Assembly (NCBI GenBank): GCA_030830285.1
Contig: JAURNF010000253.1
Coordinates: 1 to 6,816, forward strand
Length of the DNA: 6,816 nucleotides
Direction: 5' to 3'
From: Candidatus Kapaibacterium sp.
GTDB taxonomy: Bacteria > Bacteroidota > Ignavibacteria > Kapaibacteriales > Kapaibacteriaceae
Each line of letters begins with the position of its first letter. Position 1 is the stretch's first letter. Shown one piece after another: positions 1-6,541 of this stretch. Position numbers and translations under genes: made by a program. The notes beneath the pieces are model-generated. The model ran no database searches. It was not told the DNA's origin and saw only the letters and a program-made list of their open reading frames with translations.

Positions 1-1
1 G

Positions 2-610
2 CATGTGATTCTGCGCGATGATGCCAGCCCGCATGCCAAAACAGTAGCAAGTGTATTCTTCGAGCGTGGGATTCCCGTCCTTGCGTCGGGGGCACGCGAT
101 ATGGAGCGCATGTCTGACATGACGACTCCACAAGATGTGCTTGCCGTGGTAGAGATACCTCCTGCACGTCAATGTGGAGATCGGATCATTATCCTCGATG
201 GTATATCAGATCCGGGCAACCTCGGTACCATCATTCGCACCGCTGCTTGGTTCGGATTCAACGACGTCCTGCTGCTCGATGGATCAGCCGATCCATTTGC
301 TCCGAAGGTCGTGCGCTCGAGTGTTGGTGCGTTGTTACATGTTAACATTCAACGTGATCTTACACTCGAAGCGATGCAAGCGCTTGTGCGAGATGTCCCA
401 TTGATTGCAGCTGCGACGCGGGGTGGTCAGTCACCAGATGCACTACATGGCCTTACGTCGTACGCTTTCGTGATTGGCTCGGAGGCGCACGGCGTGCGAT
501 CAGAACTCCTGAGGCAGTGTTCTGTCCATATCACAATCCCTGGTTCTGATTCCGTTGAATCACTGAACGCGAGTATTGCAGCGGCCATCTTGATGTATGA
601 AGCACGATGA
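2..610 (+). CDS. SpoU/TrmH-family RNA 2'-O-methyltransferase, 5' end cut off by window edge
   Basis: This is the 3' part of a SPOUT-class enzyme that transfers a methyl group from S-adenosylmethionine to a ribose 2'-OH in rRNA or tRNA. The frame is open to the left edge, so the true start lies outside; the GTG at 5 is not taken as the start. Counting from that GTG, the three SpoU motifs are all present. Motif 1 is at about 69-81 (DPGNLGTIIRTA, with the usual Asn72 and Arg78). Motif 2 is at 155-164 (FVIGSEAHGV). Motif 3 is at 178-199 (IPG then ESLNASIAAAI). The stretch before motif 1, including MSDMTTPQDVLAVV (36-49), looks like the end of the SpoU substrate-binding domain. An RNA methylase of the RlmB/TsnR-like group is likely, but the exact nucleotide target cannot be read from sequence. 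The stop overlaps the next gene's start as ATGA, suggesting translational coupling. Confidence 0.93.
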   Translation, partial: HVILRDDASPHAKTVASVFFERGIPVLASGARDMERMSDMTTPQDVLAVVEIPPARQCGDRIIILDGISDPGNLGTIIRTAAWFGFNDVLLLDGSADPFAPKVVRSSVGALLHVNIQRDLTLEAMQALVRDVPLIAAATRGGQSPDALHGLTSYAFVIGSEAHGVRSELLRQCSVHITIPGSDSVESLNASIAAAILMYEAR

Positions 611-1674
611 ATAACCAGCTCCTCTTTACCCCAGGACCTGTTCCATTGCCACCCGAGGTACTCGCCGCTGGTGCAAATGTGGAAGTATATCATCAGAGTG
701 ATGCCTTTGGTGGGTTCGTACAAGAGCTGTCCGAACAACTTCAACATGTAATGCTTGCTTCCTCTCCGGTGCTGATGATGTCTGGAAGTGCAATGACAGG
801 TATTGATGCGTGCGCAGCATCGCTGCAGCGAGAGCATGACTTCGTGCTTGTCCTTCACCACGGACGGTTTGGCGAGCGTGTGCGAGATATCGCGAGCCTC
901 TACAGCGATAACGTCACATGCGTCTCGGCCCCATGGGGAGAAACGATAGGTGTCGATGCTGTAGAAGAGGCGTGTGCTTCCCTACCGCGTCTAGATGTTG
1001 TCTGGTGTGTTCACAGCGAAACGTCCACGGGTGTGAGCCTGGATCTAGCTGCTATTGCGTCCGTAGTGCGCAGGTATCATCCCGAGGCTCTCGTATGCGT
1101 TGATGCTGTGACAAGCGTTGCGATACAAGAACTTCGTACAGCCGAATGGGGTCTGGACGCAGTGGTTACTGGTATACAAAAGGGCCTATGTTGTTCCCCT
1201 GGTATCGCCGTCGTCGCACTGAGTGAGCGTGCACGCAAGAAAGCTGGTACTTCTCGTGGACGGTATACACTCGATCTACATCGAGTTGACGCCAATCTTC
1301 AGAGTCACCGAATGACGTGGACACCGCCAACGTCGCTCATGGCGCAGCTTTCAGCATCACTCGAGTTGATTCGCAATCGTGGACTCGAGGCAGTCTGGCA
1401 GCATCACGAGAGGCTGTATCGAGATGTTCGTGCGCAAGCAGAAGAGCGTGGATTCTCTGTTTGGGGAGCATCAACATCGCGGGGTGTACTCGTGCTTGCA
1501 CATCCGCGAGGTGAGCACATTCGCAGAGAGTTGGAACATTCGCATAATATCATTGTTGCCAACGGACAAGATCAGATGGCCGGCAAGGTGGTACGATTTG
1601 GACTTTGCGGCTCGTACTCACTCGAGAGGTACTCGATTCTCTTTGATGCGATCGACAACATTCTCTCCAACTAG
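607..1674 (+). CDS. Class V PLP-dependent aminotransferase (alanine-glyoxylate / serine-pyruvate type)
   Basis: A complete 355-residue cytosolic fold-type I transaminase, the normal length for the family. It opens with the family N-terminal motif FTPGPVPLPPEVL (7-19), followed by the glycine-rich cofactor loop SGSAMTGIDA (59-68), HSETSTGV (136-143), the PLP-ring aspartate in VCVDAVTS (D166) and the Schiff-base lysine K192 in TGIQKGL. TPPTSLMAQLSASL (239-252) and the carboxylate-binding region around VVRFGLCGSYS (328-338) complete the match. Relatives convert alanine plus glyoxylate or serine plus pyruvate, and in some bacteria a relative acts in serine synthesis as a phosphoserine aminotransferase; the substrate here is undetermined. 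One oddity is Ile190 where the family nearly always has Ser (GSQK). The ATG overlaps the upstream stop (ATGA) and the following gene begins 6 bases after the stop, so the gene is mid-operon. No Shine-Dalgarno sequence is evident. Confidence 0.92.
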   Translation: MNNQLLFTPGPVPLPPEVLAAGANVEVYHQSDAFGGFVQELSEQLQHVMLASSPVLMMSGSAMTGIDACAASLQREHDFVLVLHHGRFGERVRDIASLYSDNVTCVSAPWGETIGVDAVEEACASLPRLDVVWCVHSETSTGVSLDLAAIASVVRRYHPEALVCVDAVTSVAIQELRTAEWGLDAVVTGIQKGLCCSPGIAVVALSERARKKAGTSRGRYTLDLHRVDANLQSHRMTWTPPTSLMAQLSASLELIRNRGLEAVWQHHERLYRDVRAQAEERGFSVWGASTSRGVLVLAHPRGEHIRRELEHSHNIIVANGQDQMAGKVVRFGLCGSYSLERYSILFDAIDNILSN

Positions 1675-1680
1675 GTAATC

Positions 1681-2913
1681 ATGACACGTCATATGCAGCT
1701 CGTGCTCGCCACGACCAATGCCCATAAAGCGAAGGAACTTCAGACACTTCTCGCGGATGCAGGCTTCGTATACGAGGTATTGACGCTTGAAGATGTTGGA
1801 TTCCACGACGTGATTGATGAGACCGGACTGACCTTTGAGGACAATGCATTCATCAAGGCATCAGCGGTACATCTTGCAACTGGATTACCTGTGCTGGCTG
1901 ACGACAGCGGACTTCAGGTAGCGCTTCTAGATGGCTTGCCTGGTGTTCGTTCTGCGCGATACGCTGGCGAGAATTCCACAGATGCTGATAATCGTGCTAA
2001 GCTTCGATCCGAGTTAGCTGCTCGCAATGCATCATTTTCGCCCGCCGCATTCCGCTGCGTTGTATGCTACATCGATGAAACACGAACACTTCTTGCTGAA
2101 GGCATCAGCAATGGCGTGATCATACAAGAAGAGCGTGGACGTAATGGATTCGGCTACGACGCAATGTTCATCCCTGAGGGGTATGACGCCACGTACGGCG
2201 AACTAACGCCGTCTGAGAAGAACACCACGAGTCATCGAAGTCGCGCAATGACGTCGTTGATTCAGCAGCTCACCAACTCAACTCACATATCCGACGACGT
2301 CGATCGCAGACACCTACGACAATTGTACATCGACGTTGCCATCGCTGTTATTGATGCACCGCAAGACGTCGAACGATTACTCTCAAAGGTTCCAACATCC
2401 TGCCATCACGAAGCGTACGAGATCATGCTGCAATCGTATCTATTCGGCGGCTTCCCTGCAGCCCTCGATGCACTTCAAAGGTGTTACCGCGTATTCGGTG
2501 CCCCGCCTTTGATCGGCGAAGTTGGAACACAAGTAGCGGATGTGCGCATTCGTGAGCGTGGTGAGATACTGTGTCGTGAGATCTACGGCAGTGTGTTTGA
2601 AAAGATGATCGACACGCTAACGGGGGTCTCACCAGATCTCGCTCAATGGATGATCACGGAAGGTTACGGAAAGACGCTTTCACGTCCTGGTTGTGACACC
2701 GTGACACGCGAACAGTGTATTGTGGCAATGCTCACCGTGCTTGGTCGCAGACAGCAGTTAACGTCGCATGTACGAGGTGCTCTGCGCGCCGGGGCAACGA
2801 TTCAGGACCTCAAAGAGGTCGAACATGCGGTGACAGAACGTTGTGGTACCAAGCGAAGTGATCTGCTACTTGAGCTGATCCTTCTTCAAGAACGTCGACT
2901 TGCTGATGGATGA
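1681..2913 (+). CDS. RdgB/HAM1 non-canonical purine NTP pyrophosphatase fused to a carboxymuconolactone-decarboxylase-like domain
   Basis: A 410-residue two-domain protein. Residues 6-197 are a full RdgB/HAM1 domain, which hydrolyses dITP, ITP and XTP to the monophosphate plus pyrophosphate. It shows the substrate loop TTNAHKAKEL (11-20), ETGLTFEDNAFIKA (47-60), the metal site ADDSGL (73-78), GLPGVRSARYAG (85-96), GFGYDAMF (156-163, Ala replacing the usual Pro) and EKNTTSHRSRA (179-189). After a short linker, residues 208-405 resemble the CMD family: EIMLQSYLFGGFPAALDAL (247-265), RERGEILCREIYG (290-302), EGYGKTLSRPG (327-337) and LTSHVRGALRAGATIQDLKEV (360-380), with a candidate functional His363. 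There is no CxxC, so AhpD-type peroxidase chemistry is not supported. RdgB alone is about 200 residues, so the C-terminal half is extra. The ATG at 1693 (Met5) is an alternative start that matches RdgB N-termini equally well. The 3' end overlaps the convergent lipoprotein gene. Confidence 0.88.
   Translation: MTRHMQLVLATTNAHKAKELQTLLADAGFVYEVLTLEDVGFHDVIDETGLTFEDNAFIKASAVHLATGLPVLADDSGLQVALLDGLPGVRSARYAGENSTDADNRAKLRSELAARNASFSPAAFRCVVCYIDETRTLLAEGISNGVIIQEERGRNGFGYDAMFIPEGYDATYGELTPSEKNTTSHRSRAMTSLIQQLTNSTHISDDVDRRHLRQLYIDVAIAVIDAPQDVERLLSKVPTSCHHEAYEIMLQSYLFGGFPAALDALQRCYRVFGAPPLIGEVGTQVADVRIRERGEILCREIYGSVFEKMIDTLTGVSPDLAQWMITEGYGKTLSRPGCDTVTREQCIVAMLTVLGRRQQLTSHVRGALRAGATIQDLKEVEHAVTERCGTKRSDLLLELILLQERRLADG
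1696..2271 (+). other. RdgB/HAM1 domain-coding part of the fusion gene
   Basis: This segment encodes residues 6-197 of the fusion and holds every conserved RdgB block, ending just after the SHR motif where stand-alone RdgB proteins normally finish. On sequence alone the pyrophosphatase should be active: the acidic metal ligands D74/D75, E174, K180, N181, S184, H185 and R186 are present. The conservative changes are Asp54 where many relatives have Glu, and Ala161 where most have Pro. Confidence 0.9.
2302..2895 (+). other. Carboxymuconolactone-decarboxylase-like domain-coding part of the fusion gene
   Basis: This segment encodes residues 208-405. A helix pair with the YLFGGFPAALDAL motif comes first (about 211-273), followed by the block that matches the body of gamma-carboxymuconolactone decarboxylases (286-384: RG..C..YG, EGYGK.LSRPG, TRE, QL.SH.RGAL.AG). 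In classical PcaC the G.PAA helix follows the RPG/TRE/H block, so here the order of recognisable blocks is reversed or the domain is a degenerate tandem repeat. From memory, stand-alone proteins of 200-250 residues with this same order occur in several phyla. Function is unknown; protocatechuate-pathway decarboxylation is not implied, because no pca genes are nearby. Confidence 0.75.
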
Positions 2914-3744
2914 GGCTGATCCCCACGTGCCGAGTCCACCCTTGATATTGCTCAGACGATAATCATATGAGCTGCGACGTCCGAAGCCAACCATACGGAA
3001 CCATTCCTGGAAGGCTGGATCACCGGCGTAGACGCGAATCTCCTGTTTGCCAAACCACTTGAACACAGACCATACGGTTGGCGCTCGAGGTAAGATTGAA
3101 AAGCCAAACCGCACGCGCTCACTCGCAATCAATGTTCCGGTATCAAACCGATCTTGATCCCTGATGCGACGATTTGTATCGGCTGTCTGCGGGGTGAGAT
3201 ATAAGCCATATCCGAGTGTATCGATGCACTCAACGGCAACAATGTACTGGCTAACGCCTGTGACAGCTGTCCATGATACGTCGAGTGAATCATTGCGCGT
3301 GAGTTCGAACATCCTACCAGGGTACTGAAGCGTATCCTTCGGCGCTTGAACCCACGACAATGTATCGGGTGTTACCGTAGTTGCTGTAAGCTTCTTACCA
3401 AGGGCCACCACCTCGATGTCATATGTTGCTCCTGATACGGCCCGATACGACCTGTTAGCAACGCGGTAGGTACCGCCGAGAGAATCAGCTACGTATTCAA
3501 CAGTGAGTGGTACACCATCGACTGTAATACGCACCTGAGCATCTCGTATCGCTGCGTCGACGAACCTGAACGTATCAGATATCGGCAGCGTCTTCATCAC
3601 ACGAATGCCCTCGATTGGTTGCCCAACGAAAACAAATCCTTCGACGACGATCTCTTGCTCGTAGTCAGTTGGGACTGGGTCCCCGCAACCAACTACAAAC
3701 GCAGAGAACATGAGCGAGATAAGGAGCAAGATGCTAGTTCGCAT
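2866..3744 (-). CDS. DUF4249-like lipoprotein, partner of the adjacent TonB-dependent receptor
   Basis: A 292-residue envelope lipoprotein. The N-terminus is a short signal peptide (Met-Arg, then a hydrophobic run from 4 to about 19) ending in a lipobox VVGC with lipidated Cys20. The following residues (GDPVP) do not give a clear surface-export signal, so surface versus periplasmic location is open. Residues 28-125 look like a beta-sandwich (EIVVEGFVFVGQPIEG, DAQVRITVDG, GGTYRVANRSYRAVSGATYDI). The C-terminal half has VSWTAVTGVSQY (156-167) and the tail motif SNIKGGLGTWGSAS (265-278), both like the Bacteroidetes DUF4249 family, which is commonly encoded beside TonB-dependent receptors. The start ATG lies 2 bases after the receptor stop codon, so the two are almost certainly co-transcribed and translationally coupled. 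The last 15 codons and the stop overlap the convergent RdgB-CMD gene. Family assignment rests on motif recall rather than a search. Confidence 0.85.
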   Translation of the reverse strand: MRTSILLLISLMFSAFVVGCGDPVPTDYEQEIVVEGFVFVGQPIEGIRVMKTLPISDTFRFVDAAIRDAQVRITVDGVPLTVEYVADSLGGTYRVANRSYRAVSGATYDIEVVALGKKLTATTVTPDTLSWVQAPKDTLQYPGRMFELTRNDSLDVSWTAVTGVSQYIVAVECIDTLGYGLYLTPQTADTNRRIRDQDRFDTGTLIASERVRFGFSILPRAPTVWSVFKWFGKQEIRVYAGDPAFQEWFRMVGFGRRSSYDYRLSNIKGGLGTWGSASSISKSTFLKKDQLK

Positions 3745-3746
3745 GA

Positions 3747-6038
3747 TTAGAACCTCAACTCACAGGAAAGCGTCGGAAGAATCGGAAGTAGGCGTACATC
3801 AGTCACGCTCGGAATAGCCTTCGAGGTATCGTAGAAGCGGAACCATATGTCTCGGCGAGAATAGACGTTGAAGATGTCGATAAACATCCTGAATGGCAGA
3901 TCAAACAACGTCGTGTTGTAGTTCACATTGAGGTTCAACTGGTGCGACGACGGCAGACGTAATCCCCATCGCTGCGACGGATTAACCATCACGATTCCCC
4001 CATCCCAGCCAGGCATTCTTCCACCCAGCGTCGATGTAGCCCCAGTGTATGACTGTCCGGTTTGGAACATGAACGTAGCTCCAACCTCCCAACGGTCATT
4101 GAATTTGTATAGAGCTGTAATCTTGAGATCGTGTCGACGATCAAACTTAGGACGAAACTCGTTGCCTTGATTTACACTGTCGAATTGTGAAAACACAAAC
4201 CCAAGGGCATATCCAATCCATCCAGTCAGCTGCCCCATCTTCTTCTGAAGAAACACCTCGGCACCATACGCTCGACCATTTCCGATGTAGAACACATCCG
4301 TCACAGAAACAGAACGAGATTGCCGCTGATTCTGTCTCAGCTCGTTGATGTTGTTGAGGGTCTTGTAGTACACATCAAAATTCAGGTCGTAACCCTCAAA
4401 CGGCTGTGTTTCAATCGAAGCTATGTAATGTTCAGAACGACCCGGGGGCACGGAATTATCCGTTGGAAGCCACGTGTCGAAGAAGGAAAAGTCGGGAGAC
4501 GATGCCAGACGCAGATACTGGTGGTACATGCCCCACGCGCCTTTGACGAATATCCCATCAGCCAGTTGATAGCGCACGGCTACGCGCGGGTCGAGCAGAA
4601 CATCTTGTCGGTCGCCCCAGTAATTCACACGCAATCCAGTCTGCAACGTCATGTAGTCATTCACATTCCACGTTGATGCAGCATAACCCGCATGGATATT
4701 ATCCCAGATATCAAGACGGAAGACATCACTCTGGGTTTGCGTCGAGCCATCCGTCCTGCCAGTTGTGTTCTGCAGATATTGGAAGTTGTAGAGTGCACCT
4801 TCATATCCGAACTTCAGCGTGAAGTCTTCAGCAGTGAACCACTCGAACTCAGCCTTCACGGTATAGTCCGTAATACTGTTGTCAATCGAGAATTCAAACC
4901 CTGCATTATTTCCAGCAAAGCCATTGTCATATCGGCTTGCGCTTACCGTGACGTTCGAAAAGAGGTCAGGAGCGAAAATGTGCGACCAACGGGCTGACGT
5001 CGCCCGATTACCGATACCAACATTGAAGAGCAATCCAGGCTGAGTAAACGACAACGCATCACGTGTCAAGAAACCACTAATCGAAAGCTTGTCATCATCT
5101 GACAGGTTCTGCGTGATTTTAGCATTGACGTCGTAGAAGTTGAAATTCGGGAAGGGGCTCTCAGGATCTTCAGGAATGAAGTTGAGCAGAAGATCGAGGT
5201 ATGTGGCACGCCCACCAAGGAAGAAGGATCCGTTGCCAAGGGGGCCTTGCAGGCTCGCACGCGAAGACAGAATACCGAGGCCGACCAGACCCTCGAACTT
5301 ATCACGATTACCATCTTTTTGCGTGATGTTCAGCACAGCTGACATTCGCCCACCGAACTCCGCTGGGAAACCACCCTTGAGTAGATCGACATCCTTGACG
5401 GCGTCGTTGTTAAATGCAGAGATGAAGCCGAACAAGTGCGTTGGATTATATACCGTCATACCATCGAGCAAGACCAAATTCTGGTCTGGTGAGCCCCCTC
5501 GTATGAACAGACCTGAAGAGATCTGCGATGACGACAGAACGCCTGGAAGCATTTGAAGAGCTCGAAAGATGTCTGCCTCGCCACCGATGCGGATTTGCGA
5601 TAGCTGCTCGATCGGAATGTTGACTTGCGATATCGACACCTGGCGCTTGCCTTCTTCTCTGTCAGCCGTTACCTGCACCTCACGTGCATTTGACTTCGAC
5701 TGAACCATTGCGATTCGCACCTTTTTTGACTCACCACTGACAAGTGTTATCGGGTATTCGCGGCGCGTATAGCCTACACTGGTGACAGAGAGCTTGTACG
5801 ACCCTGCCGGGATGCGAGATATCGAGAAATAGCCGCTCTTATTCGTAAAGCCACCACGAGTGGAACCGATGACCTTCACGGTAGCACCGACAAGGGTTTC
5901 CTTCGTGACGGAATCTTCAATGAAGCCACTGATTGTACCGAGCGCGTCGTCCGTGGTCTTTGTTTGTGACCACGCAACGTCGGGTTGGAAACTCAGAACT
6001 AGAACCGAGAGTATGTAGAGCAGCAGATGTCGTGGCAT
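3747..6038 (-). CDS. TonB-dependent outer-membrane receptor with N-terminal carboxypeptidase-regulatory-like domain
   Basis: A 763-residue outer-membrane active transporter that takes up a ligand using TonB-ExbBD energy. The start chosen is the ATG at 6038, because it is followed directly by a signal peptide (MPRHLLLYILSVLVLSF, probable cleavage near AWS-Q25). The same frame is open 187 codons further upstream, but that part runs antisense through the ferredoxin gene and looks non-coding. Residues 34-112 form a CarboxypepD_reg-like beta-sandwich (GTISGFIEDSVTKETLVGA, GYFSISRIPAGSYKL). About 119-128 (REVQVTADRE) is a possible TonB-box region. The plug spans roughly 140-245, with ALQMLPGV, GLFIRGGSPDQNLVLLDG and LLKGGFPAEFGGRMSAVLNI. 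The rest is a 22-strand-type barrel ending in terminal Phe (CELRF), a usual BAM recognition signal. The ligand cannot be deduced; receptors of this type are often annotated as FecA- or CirA-like without proof. It is the first gene of a two-gene unit. Confidence 0.93.
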   Translation of the reverse strand: MPRHLLLYILSVLVLSFQPDVAWSQTKTTDDALGTISGFIEDSVTKETLVGATVKVIGSTRGGFTNKSGYFSISRIPAGSYKLSVTSVGYTRREYPITLVSGESKKVRIAMVQSKSNAREVQVTADREEGKRQVSISQVNIPIEQLSQIRIGGEADIFRALQMLPGVLSSSQISSGLFIRGGSPDQNLVLLDGMTVYNPTHLFGFISAFNNDAVKDVDLLKGGFPAEFGGRMSAVLNITQKDGNRDKFEGLVGLGILSSRASLQGPLGNGSFFLGGRATYLDLLLNFIPEDPESPFPNFNFYDVNAKITQNLSDDDKLSISGFLTRDALSFTQPGLLFNVGIGNRATSARWSHIFAPDLFSNVTVSASRYDNGFAGNNAGFEFSIDNSITDYTVKAEFEWFTAEDFTLKFGYEGALYNFQYLQNTTGRTDGSTQTQSDVFRLDIWDNIHAGYAASTWNVNDYMTLQTGLRVNYWGDRQDVLLDPRVAVRYQLADGIFVKGAWGMYHQYLRLASSPDFSFFDTWLPTDNSVPPGRSEHYIASIETQPFEGYDLNFDVYYKTLNNINELRQNQRQSRSVSVTDVFYIGNGRAYGAEVFLQKKMGQLTGWIGYALGFVFSQFDSVNQGNEFRPKFDRRHDLKITALYKFNDRWEVGATFMFQTGQSYTGATSTLGGRMPGWDGGIVMVNPSQRWGLRLPSSHQLNLNVNYNTTLFDLPFRMFIDIFNVYSRRDIWFRFYDTSKAIPSVTDVRLLPILPTLSCELRF

Positions 6039-6188
6039 ACGAAGGGTGCAGAAACGGATTGCCAGGCGAATTGTTGCAAGCCAACACGCATCAGAGCTAA
6101 AAAGTGCCTGAACTATGGGTGATTCTTTGATGTTGTACAGTTGGCTAACTTTGTAGGACTTCTTTTCGACAATCTGTGAGACTCCACG
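6039..6188. promoter_or_regulatory. Divergent intergenic region between the receptor operon and the ferredoxin
   Basis: These 150 bases separate the start codons of two divergent genes and must hold both promoters. The plus-strand side contains a good Bacteroidetes-type promoter (listed separately). On the minus strand the best -7-like string is TAGCTCTG (complement of 6092-6099), one mismatch from TAnnTTTG and 53 bases before the receptor start, but no TTTG sits at the right distance upstream, so it is weak. I see no Fur-box-like, riboswitch-like or strong inverted-repeat structure, and no Shine-Dalgarno sequence before either start codon. Confidence 0.6.
6126..6153 (+). promoter_or_regulatory. 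Putative Bacteroidetes-type promoter (TTTG ... TAnnTTTG) for the ferredoxin gene
   Basis: TTTG at 6126-6129 and TAACTTTG at 6146-6153, separated by 16 bases, match the -33 (TTTG) and -7 (TAnnTTTG) elements described for primary-sigma promoters in Bacteroides. The -7 element is a perfect match and ends 35 bases before the ferredoxin ATG, implying a leader of about 25-30 bases. The spacer is slightly short compared with the usual range. Chance occurrence is possible, since the motif is short. Confidence 0.5.
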
Positions 6189-6536
6189 ATGGCGATCTAT
6201 ATCACCAGTGACTGTATCAATTGCGGTGCATGCGAACCTGAATGTCCGAACACTGCGATCTACGAAGCAGGTGCGGAATGGGACCTTGCTGGCGCCAAGT
6301 TCCACGACAGCACATCGCCGGGTGGCTTCAAGGGTGAGTTCTTTTCCCCTGAATTCTACTTCATCGTTCCAGATAAGTGCACGGAGTGTAAAGGCTTTCA
6401 CGACGAGCCACAATGTGCTGCCGTATGTCCTGTCGATTGCTGCCTTCCTGATCCGAACAATGTTGAAACGGAGGAAGCGCTTATGTCGAAGAAGGATTAT
6501 CTCGACAGCATCGATCAGATTCGACTCCGGAACTAA
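6189..6536 (+). CDS. Chlorobium-type 2[4Fe-4S] ferredoxin
   Basis: A 115-residue soluble electron carrier with two [4Fe-4S] binding motifs. The first is C9-x2-C12-x2-C15-x3-C19 (CINCGACEPECP). The second is C64-x2-C67-x8-C76-x3-C80 (CTECKGFHDEPQCAAVCP), carrying the longer loop between the second and third Cys that marks the Chromatium/Chlorobium group of very low-potential ferredoxins. Two more cysteines follow at 84-85. About 33 residues between the motifs (27-59, rich in Gly, Phe and Ser) replace the short linker of the roughly 60-residue Chlorobium ferredoxins, and a C-terminal tail of about 30 charged residues (86-115) ends the protein. It probably serves a pyruvate or 2-oxoglutarate:ferredoxin oxidoreductase or similar partner encoded elsewhere; none is in the window. 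The ATG is directly followed by MAIYITSDC, the standard N-terminus, so the start is secure. The next gene begins 5 bases after the stop. Confidence 0.95.
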   Translation: MAIYITSDCINCGACEPECPNTAIYEAGAEWDLAGAKFHDSTSPGGFKGEFFSPEFYFIVPDKCTECKGFHDEPQCAAVCPVDCCLPDPNNVETEEALMSKKDYLDSIDQIRLRN

Positions 6537-6541
6537 TCTCG

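Noticed and set aside
427..861. A 144-codon minus-strand open frame under the methyltransferase and aminotransferase genes
   Set aside because: It is antisense to two strongly supported genes and its translation has no family features.
2866..2960. Possible bidirectional terminator between the convergent genes
   Set aside because: Only a tiny inverted repeat (TTCTTCAAGAA) is present, with no GC-rich stem and no T-run, so it was not listed.
5066..5556. Open frames on both strands inside the receptor gene (5066-5314 minus, 5140-5556 plus)
   Set aside because: They are other-frame shadows of the plug and barrel coding region; the receptor frame has all the conserved motifs.
6061..6140. Short palindromes TTGCAA and TGTACA as operator candidates in the divergent region
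   Set aside because: Six-base palindromes are expected by chance and there is no second copy or extended symmetry.
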